The notes: generated by a model from the letters alone, not told the origin. Shown: positions 12,559-26,948, counted from the stretch's first letter. The stretch is 64,000 nucleotides of DNA from Alopecurus myosuroides (GCA_028641055.1 CM054062.1:12870826-12934825), one strand, 5' to 3'. Numbers and translations are program-made.

Positions 12559-15500
12559 TGTGGTGACCTAGCACACAACTGCATGTGTAGTGCGGAAGTC
12601 GGTGACATAATACTCACAGAAGAACTTATCTGTGAATATTACATCTCTCAGTGTGGTACAACAGAAACACAGCGGGTCCAAGCAAAGCTATATGATACAA
12701 ACTTCATTACAAAATCTTGAGAATCTCATTGATGAATAAAGAAGATCTCTTGCAAATGAAACATCAAAAAAAGCAATTCGAAGTTCCAAGCTGGAGAATG
12801 ACTCTAGCTCAGAACCTAATCCACTACGGCTGATGTCAGCCCTAAACTATGGCTTGTAACTGCTAAGTCTAAGAATGGACTCCACCTACATCTTGATAGA
12901 TTCTCCTCCACCAGTGTTGCTGATGACGATGCTTTGATGACTAAGTAATAGATCACTCCACCTAGCTTCATGAGGTAGCGATGGCTTCACGATGACGACT
13001 TCAATAGGGCTTCAACTCTAAGCAGGGGGTCAAACGGGAATGAATGAGTAACGAGCGTTACTCAGCAAGTTCATAATATATAGTGGGTAGTTTGATGCAC
13101 TAACTACAGCTTTAGACTCGAAAGAGTCATAAGCTAATGAAAGGTTTTGTAAAACTTTCTTCAAGAAGTTGCTTTTAATTCTGAAAACTATGCCCGCCAG
13201 ATCTTCACAGGATTAGAACTTTCGTGGAGTTGCCTTCCCTGCGGCGTTCGCAGCTCCTTCCCGGAACAAGGGGTAACATGCCACATCCTTTTACACTCTG
13301 CAGAGGTGCGTTACTTTACCCATGGACGACCAAGAACATGTTGCACAACCAGGCTCGAGATCCTGTCCACGCCCACATAGGTGTGGGGCCCGGTTGTTGG
13401 TCCAAGCCAAACTGTGCTTCTCCGCACAACGCATGCCCACCCATTTCTGCCAGCAGGTTGAACGCCTGAATCCACCCCTCATGATGGATATCTACGCGCC
13501 CCTGGCAGACCATCAAAGACCCGTTGAGTCCGTGGGAGTTAAGGGATCCCACCCATGTGCATGTGGTCTCGCACTACCTACGCGAGAATACAGCGTACGT
13601 CTCTGGCAGCCCGTTGACATGCGAACGAGAAAAGATCACAGCTGACTTACTCCCCCCATAGAAGACCCATGGTTAATGCGAATTTACGGCGCAAGAATCC
13701 TGACGGCAGTTGTTGTTAATTCCTAGGTAATACGTTCCCATGCAGATGGAACCTTCCTTTGACCTATTCATCTTACCATGGTTCCATCCGCCCACCAAAC
13801 AGAACACTACCACTCGGGTAGTCATTCAATTAGTCATATTATTATAAAAATAGAATCATGCATTATTTTGAGAGTAGGTGATAATACGATAGGGTTTTTG
13901 CAAATAGTTTGTTATGAGATACTGCAAAGGACATGAGCAAGTGATGAACTTGCCTGAGATTGAAATAACAAGAATTCGCGTAGAGGAATTCCAAAATCTG
14001 AAAGATAGCAAAGTAGTCCCGGTAAGGACTACAGAAAACACTGGCAAGTATGATACATGCATAGTAATGAGATGCATCGTGAAATACCCCAGCTTACAAG
14101 TGTAAGCCATGTTTGATACGATATCTTAATCACACAGATTTTAGGTGAAATGTTTCATTACTTGTGGTGGTGTGGTTATTGGTTCTTTTAGATTTACATG
14201 TGTTTCACTTTTACTTAGCAAACAATTGTTATCATGTTTACGTAGAATTGTTGATTACTTGGTGAGGTAACAAGATAATAACACATGGAAAACAATTATT
14301 TGAAAAGGTAACAAACATGTTTGATTTTATGTTCCAAAAGTGTAGAACTAATGGCACTGAGTTCAGTTGAAAATGATGATTTAGTACAATGAACTCTATC
14401 ATCACAATACTTGCTAATTGCTTGTGATGATAGGTTTAGTAGGTGTGAGAACATGTGGGTTTTGTTAATTAGGAAAATGATATTAAGGTAGTTATTGCCG
14501 GTTATAATGGAATATTATAGAATTCCATTATACCTTTAGAAACAAGTTTATAAGTTAGACAAAATATTTTTTGTTTGACATATTTGAGTTGAAAATGCTT
14601 TTCTCTTTAATTTTATATCTCATTTGAAGTATTATGAAAATATTTGAATAAGATATTAATTTATTAATTTTAAATGAATTAAATTAGTAGGCAAATATAG
14701 CACACACGAAATCTTGGTCAAATGACCATGAAAACATCATAGGTGGATTGCATTTGTCATTTAGATAATTTTGGTATATAACTTGTATTTTTATGATTTT
14801 ATGAATTACTTATTATTTTTCTGAATTTCTAAATAATTTAATTTAATTAAAGAAAACATTTTTTGAAAAGTTCATAAACCTTTAGACTATATTTTTCTAA
14901 TCATTTTCATATTTTATTTGTATTTTCTGATTATTGGATTAAAAGTTATTGCATTATCAAGTTTTAATTATTTTCTGCCTTTATTTAAATTGACAGGTGG
15001 GACCCACCTGTCAGTTTCATTTTAATTTAAAATAAATCAAAATAAAAAGAAAAATACTCATGACGCCATGATGACGTCATGATCGTGTCAGCTGTGGAGA
15101 GGATTTCTCCTGTTGATCTCCAATCCATCGATTTACCTCGAATTGAGGCAATTCGTTGGTACCATCGGACAGAGAAGTGCTTGGCGAATGTGGTGGTGGC
15201 GGATTTTGGACCAATAGGTCGCCGGAGTTGCCGGCGGCGAGCAGTAACACGGCGGCGGATGACGGTAATGACAGGGGAAAATTCCAGAGGAGGAGGGAGG
15301 AAGAGGAAAGCACCATGGTGTTCCTGAGGTTACCACGAGGTCGATGGTGTGGTTGATGTTGCGAGAAGTGGCCGGAATCGACGCCGGTATGCAGGTTTCA
15401 TGGGCGGCCGGAGCGGTTGGCAGCGGCTCGATTCCGCCCCTCCCGGGTGTCCCGGGTTCCTTGCGAGCTCGATAAGGTGGAGAAGGACACGAAGGTGCTC

Positions 15501-18499
15501 CCTGGATACTCCCCGGAGCTCGAAATTGACAGGAACGGTGGCGCGCCTCGCCGGCTTATAGCTAGGGTTAGGGTTTGTTCTTCGGTTCAGAGCATACATA
15601 GAGAGGGATTGCGAGAGAGAGCGAGTGAGGGAGGGAGAGGGCAAGTAGGAGGCTTCTCCTCTCTTCTTATCCGTGAGGGAAGGCGGCAAGAAGGAGGTGG
15701 CCATGCATCGGCGGCGGCGTCGACACGCACGGTGCCGGCCTGGAGGAAGACAAAAGGGAACTTTTCCCATAACCCCCTGGCTAGTTTTAAAACTTTACAA
15801 CTAAGTCCTTATGTTTCTAAAATGAGAGAAAACCTTTGTTTTCAGGGCTAAATTGTGAACCTAAAAATTATTAAAAATTATATTTGGAAAGCTTATCAAA
15901 ATTGCAATCTCACCATGTTTTGATTTGGTGAATTTGAGCAATATTTGTATTTTTTATTTAGGGTGCTAGATTAAGTGATTTTGTTGTTTTCACTCTCTTT
16001 AATATATTTAATAGCTTTAAAATTATGTTAAAGCATGTTTAATAAAAGTACACACTCCATGTTGTGGATACCAAGGTGGTGTATCATAATTGGACAATTT
16101 TAATTAGGTATAATCCCTTATGGAAAATAGTTTGGTAAAGTTACTTGGTACTGGTTCTATGCACTGTTATGGAAATCATTTAACATAGCATTTCATTCCA
16201 TGTCACACCAAATGATTTTAATGTGTGAAGGAACTTGTTTTCCTTTTTTAATACTATGTTATTTTTATAGCTAAAACTCTTAGCAATTTTGGTTGACATT
16301 ATACTTAGGTGTGTGTAACCATGTTTGTTGTTTTCAGTATTGGATCAAGTGGGCAATATGGGTGTCCTTTGAAATATCTTTGTTTGTTTTCCACTAGGTT
16401 CAAATATGAATATTATCCATGCTTGTTTTTAAAACAAGTGCTCATTTATATGTTTATGTGTACATGATGTTTTTGTTATCATCTGTTAGTCTTATCTATG
16501 AAAAGGGTTTGGAAAACAAGGTATCAACTTGTTTTCATATACCTCCACATATCAAGACGTGTGGATGCAATACCTTGTTGTTATTTCTTTCTGGATACTT
16601 GTTTCCATTTAAGAGGTTTACTATTTGTTCCTCATCTCTGTTGAGTTTGACAAGGCATAGAGTTTATGGATTTTCTAACATTAACTAATGCTTTACTGAA
16701 TAAATTCTTCCTGGGACAGTGTTGCTCCTTTTGACTTCTGTTGGTTGATGTTCTTCTCTCTAGTTGTCACTAGTCTTCTGTTATCACCTTTGTCCATTGC
16801 AGGTAGGTTACTCTCTTGGTTTCCAACCTTATCTGTCTCACCATTGTGGTGAAAACATCCAATTACTCCAAGCAAGGATTTTACTTAGATGATTGTAAAA
16901 GAATGTGATTTTATTATATGACATCAAGTTGCCATATGCATATAGGAAGAATTTGTTAACAAGTGGGCCAGACTTGCCTCCAAATTACTACTCATATACA
17001 ATAGGCTGAGATGTACCATTTAATTCAATCTTTTGTTTGTTTATGTATGACACTCAATTGTTTGAGTATACGTAAGTGTTTTGTTAACAAGGTATATAGC
17101 TTGTTACCAAAGTACTTCTCTATAACACTAACATTGGAATATCACACTATTTCAGGAGGAGTTAACAAGATCAAATCAAGATATAAGAGTTTCCAAATAC
17201 TCTTATGGTAGATTGGAATAACACTTCTAGACCAATCTTAAGAATCCTTCTGCAGATCTTTTTGTGGTAGTTCCTCCTTTCTTGTGGTTGCTTCTCTTTC
17301 AGAATGATTTCAAGAAGATTGGGAAACAAGATATAGTGGTCTAGCCAGAATAACAAGATCTAGGTTAAGATTTAGTTCAGGCTTTTATTCTCTTTCCATA
17401 TGCTTCTCATTTGTTTCCCATAAGATATGTGCTTGTTCATACATGTTTGGTTTTACTTAGCTTTCAATTCAATTTCTCTAATAGATGTTATAACTTGTTG
17501 TTACTCAATACTTGTATCCAGCGATACTTGATTTGTTGAAGGTTGATTTGAATACAAGTGTGGAATGCTTATGGATTGATGACTTAATAGTAAGTTGATC
17601 AAATGGTTCATTGATGTGTTGAGATCTCATATGCTCACTTGTATAAGATGAATGAGACAATGAGCATGAGAAGATTATTGAGGTTTAATGACTGATGTCA
17701 TAGTTGTTAGTTGTTTTTCTCAGGTGTCAGGTTGTAACTTTATATTCTTCTCTTTATTACATTTTTCATTCATAAGGTAGATATAGAGGTGTGGAAATAT
17801 CACAAGTAATTATCAAGGTTTAATAGTAGGTTAAGAAGATTTATTTCTTCTTTTAGGTACTTCTTTTATGGTTGATGAGATATGTACATATTCGATAAAT
17901 ATGTTATTAATAATAATTAAGTTATTTCCCACTTGTGGGACTTGGGTTAACACTTGTTTGTATAACTTGTGTTCTGTTGAACCTTTGTTATTTACTTGTG
18001 AAGGTGCACTTAGTGGTTATGAGATGATTTATAAAGATGATATGTAGATTGATTGATAACTTAAGTAGTTCATGTTTTAGAGAGTCTAAAATATTTGTTG
18101 ATGAGATTATTCCACCAAGCATTACTAACTTTTGGAAGTGTGGTCATTATCTATGAGATTTGGATACTCACCCCTCTTTGAGTTCTAGATACCTAGTGAA
18201 TTATCCCAAGTCACTTAAAGACTTGTTGTTAAGGTTGCTGAGAATTTATGTTGGTCATAACCAACTATGGTTTATCTTATCAGGTGATTTGGTTTCTTAA
18301 GATACTTGTTATAAAGATCATTCCAAATGTACTCTTGACTGGATGAACTAGACCTATTTTATCAAGTCAAGTGAAACTTTCGTCACTTTGATTCGTTGAA
18401 ACTTTCGCGCCAAAATTTCCCGTACTTTTAGATGCATGCTTTGCAAATGCACATATTAAATTTAGATCCTTATAACCTCCCAAACACTGGAATGTTACA
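12559..18499 (-). repeat. Element A 3' LTR (left copy)
   Basis: 5,941 bp. It contains an AT-rich part (13800-15060), a GC-rich part (15070-15760) and a second AT-rich part. In sense (minus) direction the GC-rich part carries 'ccctaaccctagctataagcc', a possible TATA region, near 15555-15580. Numerous ORFs such as 15417-15851 and 15770-15330 fall in the GC-rich part in both copies and lack protein similarity; they are not called genes. Confidence 0.9.
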
Positions 18500-18514
18500 G
18501 TATATCCCCCTTAA
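18500..18514 (-). other. Polypurine tract of element A
   Basis: In sense direction TTAAGGGGGATATAC lies directly before the 3' LTR start TGTAACAT. It would prime plus-strand DNA synthesis. Confidence 0.8.
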
Positions 18515-20316
18515 CAAGAACTTCATCCTGAAGTTCAACCTCTCTCACGTAAAGATAGGCAGAGAGAACTTCTGTAGAGCGTTGATTCTTCACAGCTGTT
18601 TTCTTGTGCTGACGTTGGCATGTGTAGCCTCTTGTCTTGATTGTTCACCTTCCAATGTCTTGCGTGATAATCTAATACTAAGCCTGTTGCTATGAGAACT
18701 CTGTTTTGTTACTAGGCCTTCCTAATGGTCTCACGAAGGACACGTGGTATTTCCACCACATAGTGGATACCAAGTTTCATTCTCCGATGAATAGGTATGG
18801 TTTCCTATCCCTCACAACTTTCTGAAGAACATTTGGTACATTCACCAGGTGATGAATAACCAATAAGATTCTTCCGGTACAATGGGTATTGTATATGTTT
18901 AGGACTCCATTTGGTTTAATCTAATGGTCTCAAGAGGAATACTGCTCAAAGAAACTTGTACGATGTAGTGTACATTGACTTAGACTCAATTATTAGCGAA
19001 AATATCTCCGAGTTTCCTCGAGTTTAACTCTTTCCTATAGGTGATTATAACATATTCCACTGGTTACTTCCTATGGTCCTTCTATATCTCTGGGTTTTGA
19101 CTTCTATGGAACAACTCTATAAGTTAACTTATCGAACTTCTACATATTTCCTTCTAAGATATAACTACTCATGTGACTTTCTTGGCATCACTTGTGGTAG
19201 CTCATCATGTGTTGATGTATTAGCTCACCAACTCCAAACAAGATGTGGAATGTGGTCCATTCCCATCAGTGCCTTCATTGTCATCTTCCTTCTTGACTTT
19301 CTGGTCTTCTAGAGCTTTGGTGGTTGCTTCAATCAGCTGAGATTTCAGACCGCTCTCATACTAATCATATACCCTATAGACCAGTAACATAAAGAAAGAA
19401 CTCAATGTTTGCACATGCATATGCACATCAAGTTCCAACTTCATGCATAGATCTAGTCAATCAAAGATCCAATAAATCCCAAATGCAGTTTATCACTCAT
19501 GCATCAAAAGCCTGTGAAATAAAAGTACTTAGAGTAAAACATCTCAAGTACCCAAGGCTCTTAAATGCTATACACTACAAGTAGGTATATATTACCCTGT
19601 AATCCTATTCTGCACAACCACTCTTTGCCCAGGTAATTACTCCAATTGCATGCCTTACTGCAATGGAATAAACCAAGACAAAATGATCCTATAGTAGTTG
19701 TTGTCTAACTTGGTTCCATTTAGGACTAAGTACCATGTAAATTGAATTACTTTATTTTGGTTATGATAAACTTCTCATGGCATCTGTTGATCCTTGAAGT
19801 TGTTGATCACATCGTAGGAGTAGTAATGTAGCTTCCATCAATGCTTATGTCTTCTCCTAATTCTATACTATACTATGATGATTCACCTCTAGACTTGATA
19901 TCTAAGGATATGGTATATACCCCATAGTTACCATGGTCTAATGACTCTCCATGGTTCTCAAACATCCCTACTTGATGAGTCATATACTTAATCTATACCA
20001 TGTTGTACTCCATCCTATTCATTCATAGAACGGGGTAATCATCAGTTTGAATTAATCATCTCTGGCTATGTCAGAACACTCTTGTTCTCAACAACACTGA
20101 TACACACTAAACTTCTAACTATACATACCTAGGTATAAAGAAAATAGATAAGTAGATTTACTCAAGTTGAGTAAGAACATTCTATACAAGTATGATCATA
20201 TCATTCTCAAGTGAATGATTCTCATAGTTGTAGGAAATGTGGTTTAGATAAGATGGCTTCCTATAGTATTTACCAACCTACAGATCTCCTAAAAGTTTTA
20301 AACCTAAGGTCGCTTC

Positions 20317-20328
20317 GCTCTGATACCA
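20317..20328 (-). other. Primer-binding site of element A (initiator Met tRNA)
   Basis: The plus strand shows GCTCTGATACCA, so the sense strand reads TGGTATCAGAGC, complementary to the 3' end of plant initiator methionine tRNA. It lies two bases inside the 5' LTR, as expected. Confidence 0.93.
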
Positions 20329-20330
20329 TC

Positions 20331-23300
20331 TGTGGTGACCCAGCACACCACTGCATGTGTAGTGCGCAAGTCGCTGACATAATACTCACAGAAGAACTTA
20401 TCCGTGAATATTAAATCTCTCAGAGTGGTACAACAGAAACACAGCGGGTCCAAGCAAAGCTATAGGATACAAACTTCATTACAAAATCTTGAGAATCTCA
20501 TTGATGAATCAAGAAGATCTCCTGCAAATGAAACATCAAAAAAATCAATTCGAAGTTCCAAGCTGGAGAATGACTCTAGCTCAGAACCTAATCCACTACG
20601 GCTGATGTCAGCCCTAAACTATGGCTTGTAACTGCTAAGTCTAAGAATGGACTCCACCTACATCTTGATAGATTCTCCTCCACCAGCGTTGCTGATGACG
20701 ATGCTTTGACGAGTAAGTAATAGATCACTCCACCTAGCTTCATGAGGTAGCGATGGCTTCACGATGACGACTTCAATAGGGCTTCAACTCTAAGCAGGGG
20801 GTCAAACGGGAATGAATGAGTAACGAGTGTTACTCAACAAGTTCATGATATATAGTGGGTAGTTTGATGCACTAACTACAGCTTTAGACTCGAAAGAGTC
20901 ATAAGCTAATGCAAGGTTTTGTAAAATATTCTTCAAGAAGTTGCTTTTAATTCTGAAAACTATGCCCGCCAGATCTTCACAGGATTAGAACTTTCATGGA
21001 GTTGCCTTTCCTGCGGCGTTCGCAGCTCCTTCCCGGAACAAGGGGTAACATGCCACATCCTTTTACACTCTGCAGAGGTGCGTTACTTTACCCATGGACG
21101 ACCAAGACCATGTTGCACAACCAGGCTCGAGATCCTGTCCACACCCACATAGGTGTGGGGCCCGGTTGTTGTTCCAAGCCAAACTGTGCTTCTCCGCACA
21201 ACGCATGTCCACCCATTTCTCCCAAAAGGTTGAACGCCTGATTCCACCCCTCACGATGGATATCTACGCGCCCCTAGCAGACCATCATAGACCCGCGGAG
21301 TCCGTGGGAATTAAGGGATCCCACCCATGTGCATGTGGTCTCGCACTACCTACGCGAGACTACAGCGTACGTCTCTGGCAGCCCGTTGACATGCGAACGA
21401 GAAAAGATCACAGCTGACTTACTCCCCCCATAGAAGACCCATGGTTAACGCGAATTTACGGCGCAAGAATCCAGACGGCAGTTGTTGTTAATTCCTAGGT
21501 AATGCGTTCCCATGCAGATGGAACCTTCCTTTGACCTATTCATCTTACCATGGTTCCATCCGCCCACCAAACAGAACACTACCCCTCGGGTAGTCATTCA
21601 ATTAGTCATATTTTTATAAAAATAGAATCATGCATTCTTTTGAGAGTAGGTGATAATACGATAGGGTTTTTGCAAATAGTTTGTTATGAGATACTGCAAA
21701 GGATATGAGCAGGTGATGAACTTGCCTGAGATTGAAATAACAAGAATTCGCGTAGAGGAATTCCAAAATCTAAAAGATAGCAAAGTAGTCCCGGTAAGGA
21801 CTACAGAAAACACTGGCAAGGATGATACATGCATAGTAATGAGATGCATCGTGAAATACCCTGGAAAATACCCCAGCTTACAAGTGTAAGCCACGTTTGA
21901 TACGATATCTTAATCACACAGATTTTAGGTGAAATGTTTCATTACTTGTGGTGGTGTGGTTATTGGTTCTTTTATATTTACATGTGTTTCACTTTTATTT
22001 AGAAAACAATTGTTATCATGTTTAGGTAGAATTGTTGATTACTTGGTGAGGTAACAAGATAATAACACATGGAAAACAATTATTTGAAAAGGTAACAAAC
22101 ATGTTTGATTTTATGTTCCAAAAGTGTAGAACTAATGGCAGTGAGTTCAGTTGAAAATGATGATTTAGTACAGTGAACTCTATCATCACAATACTTGCTA
22201 ATTTCTTGTGATGATAGGTTTAGTAGGTGTGAAAACATGTGGGTTTTGTTAATAAGGAAAATGATATTAAGGTAGTTATTGCCGGTTATAATGGAATATT
22301 ATAGAATTCCATTATACCTTTAGAAACAAGTTTATAAGTTAGACAAAATATTTTTTGTTTGACATATTTGAGTTGAAAATGCTTTTCTCTTTAATTTGGT
22401 ATCTCATTTGAAGTATTATGAAAATATTTGAATAAGATATTAATTTATTAATTTTAAATGAATTAAATTAGTAGGCAAATATAGCACACATGAAAACTTG
22501 GTCAAATGACCATGAAAACATCATAGGTGGATTGCATTTGTCATTTGGAGAATTTTGGTATATAACTTGTATTTTTCTGATTTTATGAATTACTTATTAT
22601 TTTTCTGAATTTTTAAATAATTTAATTTAATTAAAGAAAATGTTTAATTTAAAACTTTATCAAACATTTTTTGAAAATCTCATAAACCTTTAGATTATAT
22701 TTTTCTAATCATTTTCATATTTTATTTGTATTTATCTGATTATTGGATTAAAAGTTATTGAATTATCAAGTTTTAATTATTTTCTGCCTTTATTTAAATT
22801 GACAGGTGGGACCCACCTGTCAGTTTCATTTTAATTTAAAATAAATCAAAATAAAAAGAAAAATACTCATGACGCCATGTTGACGTCATGATCGTGTCAG
22901 CTGTGGAGAGGATTTCTCCTGTTGATCTCCAATCCATCGATTTACCTCGAATTGAGGCAATTCGTTGGTACCATCGGACAAAGAAGTGCTTGGCGAGTGT
23001 GATGGTGGCGGATTTTGGACCAATAGGTCGCCGGAGTTTCCGGTGGCGAGCAGTAACACGGCGGCGGATGACGGTAATGACAGGAGAAAATTCCAGAGGA
23101 GGAGGGAGGAAGAGGAAAGCACCATGGTGCTCCTGAGGTTACCATGAGGTCGATGGTGTGGTTGATGTTGCGAGAAGTGGCCGGAATCGGCGCCGGTATG
23201 CAGGTTTCATGGGCGGCCGGAGCGGTTGGCAGCGGCTCGATTCCGCCCCTCCCGGGTGTCCCGGCTTCCTTGCGAGCTCGATAAGGTGGAGAAGGACACG

Positions 23301-26299
23301 AAGGTGCTCCCTGGATACTCCCCGGAGCTCGAAATCGACACGAACGGCGGCGCGCCTCGCCGGCTTATAGCTAGGGTTAGGGTTTGTTCTTCGGTTCAGA
23401 GCATACAGAGAGAGGGCTTGCGAGAGAGAGCGAGTGAGGGAGGGAGAGGGCAAATAGGAGGCTTCTCCTCTCTTCTTATCCGTGAGGGAAGGCGGCAAGC
23501 AGGAGGTGGCCATGCATCGGCGGCGGTGTCGACACGCACGGTGCCGGCCTGGAGGAAGACAAAAGGGAATTTTTCCCATAACCCCCTAGCTAGTTTTAAA
23601 ACTTTACAACTAAGTCCTTCGGTTTCTAAAACTGAGAGAAAACCTTTGTTTCTAGGGCTAAATTGTGAACCTAAAAATTATTAAAAATTATATTTGGAAA
23701 GCTTATCAAAATTGCAACCTCACCATGTTTTGTTTTGGTGAACTTGAGCAACATTTGTATTTTTTTATTTAGGGTGCTAGATTAAGTGATTTTGTTGTTT
23801 TCACTCTCTTTAATATATTTAACAGCTTTAAAATTATGCTAAAGCATGTTTAATAAAAGTACACACTCCATGTTGTGGATACCAAGGTGGTGTATCATAA
23901 TTGGACAATTTTAGGTATAATCCCTTATGGACAATAGTTTGGTAAAGTTACTTGGTATTGGTTCTATGCACTGTTATGGAAATCATTTAACATAGCATTT
24001 CATTCCATGTCACACCAAACGATTTTAATGTGTGAAGGAACTTGTTTTCCTTTTTTAATACTATGTTATTTTTATAGCTAAAACTCTTAGCAATTTTGGT
24101 TGACATTATACTTAGGTGTGTGTAACCATGTTTGTTGTTTTCAGTATTGGATCAAGTGGGCAATATGGGTGGCCTTTGAAATCTCTTTGTTTGTTTTCCA
24201 CTAGGTTCAAATATGAATATTATCCATGCTTGTTTTTAAAACAAGTGCTCATTTATATGTTTATGTGTAGATGAGGTTTTTGTTATCATCTGTTAGTCTT
24301 ATCTATGAAAAGGGTTTGGAAAACAAGGTATCAACTTGTTTTCATCTATCTCCACATATCAAGACATGTGGATGCAATACCTTGTTGTTATTTCTTTCTG
24401 GATACTTGTTTCCATTTAAGAGGTTTACTATTTGTTCCTCATCTCTGTTGAGTTTGACAAGGCATAGAGGTTATGGATTTTCTAACATTAACTAATGCTT
24501 TACTGAATAAATTCTTCCTGAGACATTTTTGCTCCTTTTGACTTCTGTTGCTTGATGTTCTTCTCTCTAGTTGTCACTAGTCTTCTATTATCACCTTTGT
24601 CCATTGCAGGTAGGTTACTCTCTTGGTTTCCAACCTCATCTGTCTCACCATTGTGGTGAAAACATCCAATTACTCCAAGCAATGATTTTACTTAGATGAT
24701 TGTAAAAGAATGTGAGTTTATTATATGACATCAAGTTGCCATATGAATATAGGAAGAATTTGTTAACAAGTGGGCCAGACTTGCCTCCAAATTACTACTC
24801 ATATACAATAGGATGAGATGTACCATTTAATTCAATCTTTTGTTTGTTTATGTATGACACTCAATTGTTTGAGTATACAGAAGTGTTTTGTTAACAAGGT
24901 ATACAGCTTGTTACCAAAGTACTTCTCTATAACACTAACATTGGAATATCACACTATTCCAGGAGGAGTTAACAAGATCAGATCAAGATATAAGAGTTTC
25001 CAAATACTCTTATGATAGATTGGAATAACACTTCTAGACCAATCTTAAGAATCCTTCTGCAGATCTTTTTGTGGTAGTTCCTCCTTTCTTGTGGTTGCTT
25101 CTCTTTCAGAATGATTTCAAGAAGATTGGGAAACAAGATATAGTGTTCTAGCCAGAATAACAAGATCTAGGTTAAGATTTAGTTCAGGCTTTTATTCTCT
25201 TTCCATATGCTTCTCATTTGGTTTCCCATAAGATATGTGCTTGTTCATACATGTTTGGTTTTACTTAGCTTTCAATTCAATTTCTCTAATAGAGGTTATA
25301 ACTTGTTGTTACTCAATACTTGTATCCAGAGATACTTGATTTGTTGAAGGTTGATTTGAATACAAGTGTGGAATGCTTATGGATTGATGACAAGTTGATC
25401 AAATGGTTCATTGATGTGTTGAGATCTCATATGCTCACTTGTATAAGATGAACGAGATAATGAGCATGAGAAGATTATTGAGGTTTAATGACTGATGTCA
25501 TAGTTGTTAGTTCTTTTTCTCAGGTGTCAGCTTGTAACTTTATATTCTTCTCTTTATTACATTTTTCATTCATAAGGTAGATATAGAGGTGTGGAAATAT
25601 CATAAGTAATGATCATGGTTTAACAGTAGGTTAAGAAGATTTATTTCTTCTTTTAGGTACTTCTTTTATGGTTGATGAGATATGTACATATTCGATAAAT
25701 ATGTTATTAATAATAATTAAGTTATTTCCCACTTGTGGGACTTGGGTTAACACTTGTTTGTATCACTTGTGTTCTGTTGAACCTTTGTTATTTACTTGTG
25801 AAGGTGCACTTAGTGGTTATGAGATGATTTATAAAGATGTTATGTAGATTGATTGATAACTTAAGTAGTTCATGTTTTAGAGAGTCTAAAATATTAGTTG
25901 ATGAGATTATTCCACCAAGCATTACTAACTTGTGGAAGTGTGGTCATTAGCTATGAGATTTGGATACTCACCCCTCTTTGAGTTCTAAATACCTAGTGAA
26001 TTATCCCAAGTCACTTAAAGACTTGTGGTTAAGGTTGCTGAGAATTTATGTTGGTCATAACCAACTATGGTTTATCTTATCAGGTGATTTGGTTTCTTAA
26101 GATACTTGTTATAAAGATCATTCGAGATGTACTCTTGACTAGATGAACTAGACCTATTTCATCAAGTCAAGTGAAACTTTCGTCACTTTGATTCGTTCAA
26201 ACTTTCGAGCCAAAATTTCCCGTACTTTTAGATGCATGCTTTGCAAATGCAAATATTAAATTTAGATCCTTATAACCTCCCAAACACTGGGATGTTACA
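20331..26299 (-). repeat. Element A 5' LTR (right copy)
   Basis: 5,969 bp, collinear with 12559-18499. It has a roughly 30-bp extra segment near 22640-22670 and several small indels. The GC-rich block is at about 22880-23560. Confidence 0.9.
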
Positions 26300-26304
26300 T
26301 CAGG
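26300..26304. repeat. Target-site duplication of element A (right), TCAGG
   Basis: It directly follows the LTR end ATGTTACA and matches 12554-12558. Confidence 0.9.
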
Positions 26305-26434
26305 TCCGGTTCAGATCAAAGACGACTAGCCTATCACCGCGCTGCAGCGCCATGGCCGCTGCAGTCGCCATCCACCGGCAGATCATGTGCCACCCGAACC
26401 ATCACCTTCCACGCCGGAACCTGCCGCAGCTAAC

Positions 26435-26437
26435 CAG
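26435..26437. repeat. CACTA target-site duplication (left), CAG
   Basis: CAG precedes CACTAGTG and recurs at 33967-33969. Confidence 0.8.
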
Positions 26438-26646
26438 CACTAGTGAAGAATAGGGCATTAGCCCCGGTTGGTAAGGGCCTAATGCTCCGGCTGCCCAACC
26501 GGGTTCCTCAAACCCGGGCTAAAGGCCCCCCTTATGCCCCGGTTGGGTTACCAACCGGGGTAAAAGGCGCGCCCCACGTGGGCTCTGCATCGCGAGCAGG
26601 CCGGCCCCCTTTTACCCCGGTTGGTAACACCGACCGGGGCAAAAGG
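26438..26646. repeat. Left TIR and subterminal hairpin repeats of the CACTA element
   Basis: After the TIR come several copies of the GCCCCGGTTGGTAA motif in both orientations, including hairpins at about 26535-26567 and 26609-26646 (TTTTACCCCGGTTGGTAACA then CCGACCGGGGCAAAAG). In CACTA elements such subterminal arrays bind an element-encoded DNA-binding protein. Confidence 0.85.
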
Positions 26647-26948
26647 TTTTCTTTTATAGCTGTTTTCGTGTCCTCTGAGCTAGATTAGAAATTCTATATT
26701 CTTTTCTGTTTTCCTGTTCTCTGCACTAAACATTTATATTAAGAAAGATGAAAAATTATCGCACAAAAACATAGATGAAAACGAAACAATAACATAAATA
26801 TATAGTCTGCCACGAATACAAATATTGTTCGACACAATGACATAATTAAACATAGTTTGACATAAAACATAGTTCGACATAGCTAGACATAGTACGGCAA
26901 TATAGAGCGACATAAGTACGTAAGCATAGATCGACATAAACATATATA

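Larger units (their letters stand above)
18500..20330 (-). mobile_element. Element A internal region, no coding domain recognised
   Basis: 1,831 bp, AT-rich. Plus-strand ORFs of 87 and 79 codons (18432-18695, 19073-19312) show no gag or pol motifs. The minus strand, which is the sense strand, has no long ORF. The end beside 18499 reads in sense 'gaagttcttgttaaggggga', the usual ending of a Gypsy internal region before the LTR. Confidence 0.75.
12559..26299 (-). mobile_element. Element A: complete large-LTR retrotransposon with short, apparently non-coding interior
   Basis: Two direct repeats of about 5.95 kb (12559-18499 and 20331-26299) flank 1,831 bp. Each starts TGTGGTGACC and ends ATGTTACA as written; on the minus strand they read TGTAACAT...GGTCACCACA. 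The 5-bp target duplication TCAGG is at 12554-12558 and 26300-26304. A primer site TGGTATCAGAGC lies on the minus strand beside 20331 and a polypurine tract beside 18499, which fixes the orientation. No gag, protease, RT or integrase is visible in the interior, so any movement would depend on proteins from another element. The structure matches the description of LARDs (large retrotransposon derivatives). The LTRs differ at perhaps 2-3 per cent of positions by eye, so it is older than element B. Confidence 0.92.

Noticed and set aside
15330..15851. ORFs of 144-152 codons in element A's GC-rich LTR block (also 23139-23684)
   Set aside because: They occur at the same place in both LTRs, on both strands, without protein motifs; GC-rich sequence lacks stop codons by composition.
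18432..19312. Short plus ORFs in element A interior as possible genes
   Set aside because: They are antisense to the element, short, and lack family motifs.
26504..26646. Subterminal hairpins considered as transcription terminators or CRISPR-like repeats
   Set aside because: They are variable, inverted, and located at CACTA ends; no spacer-repeat regularity and no T-tract.
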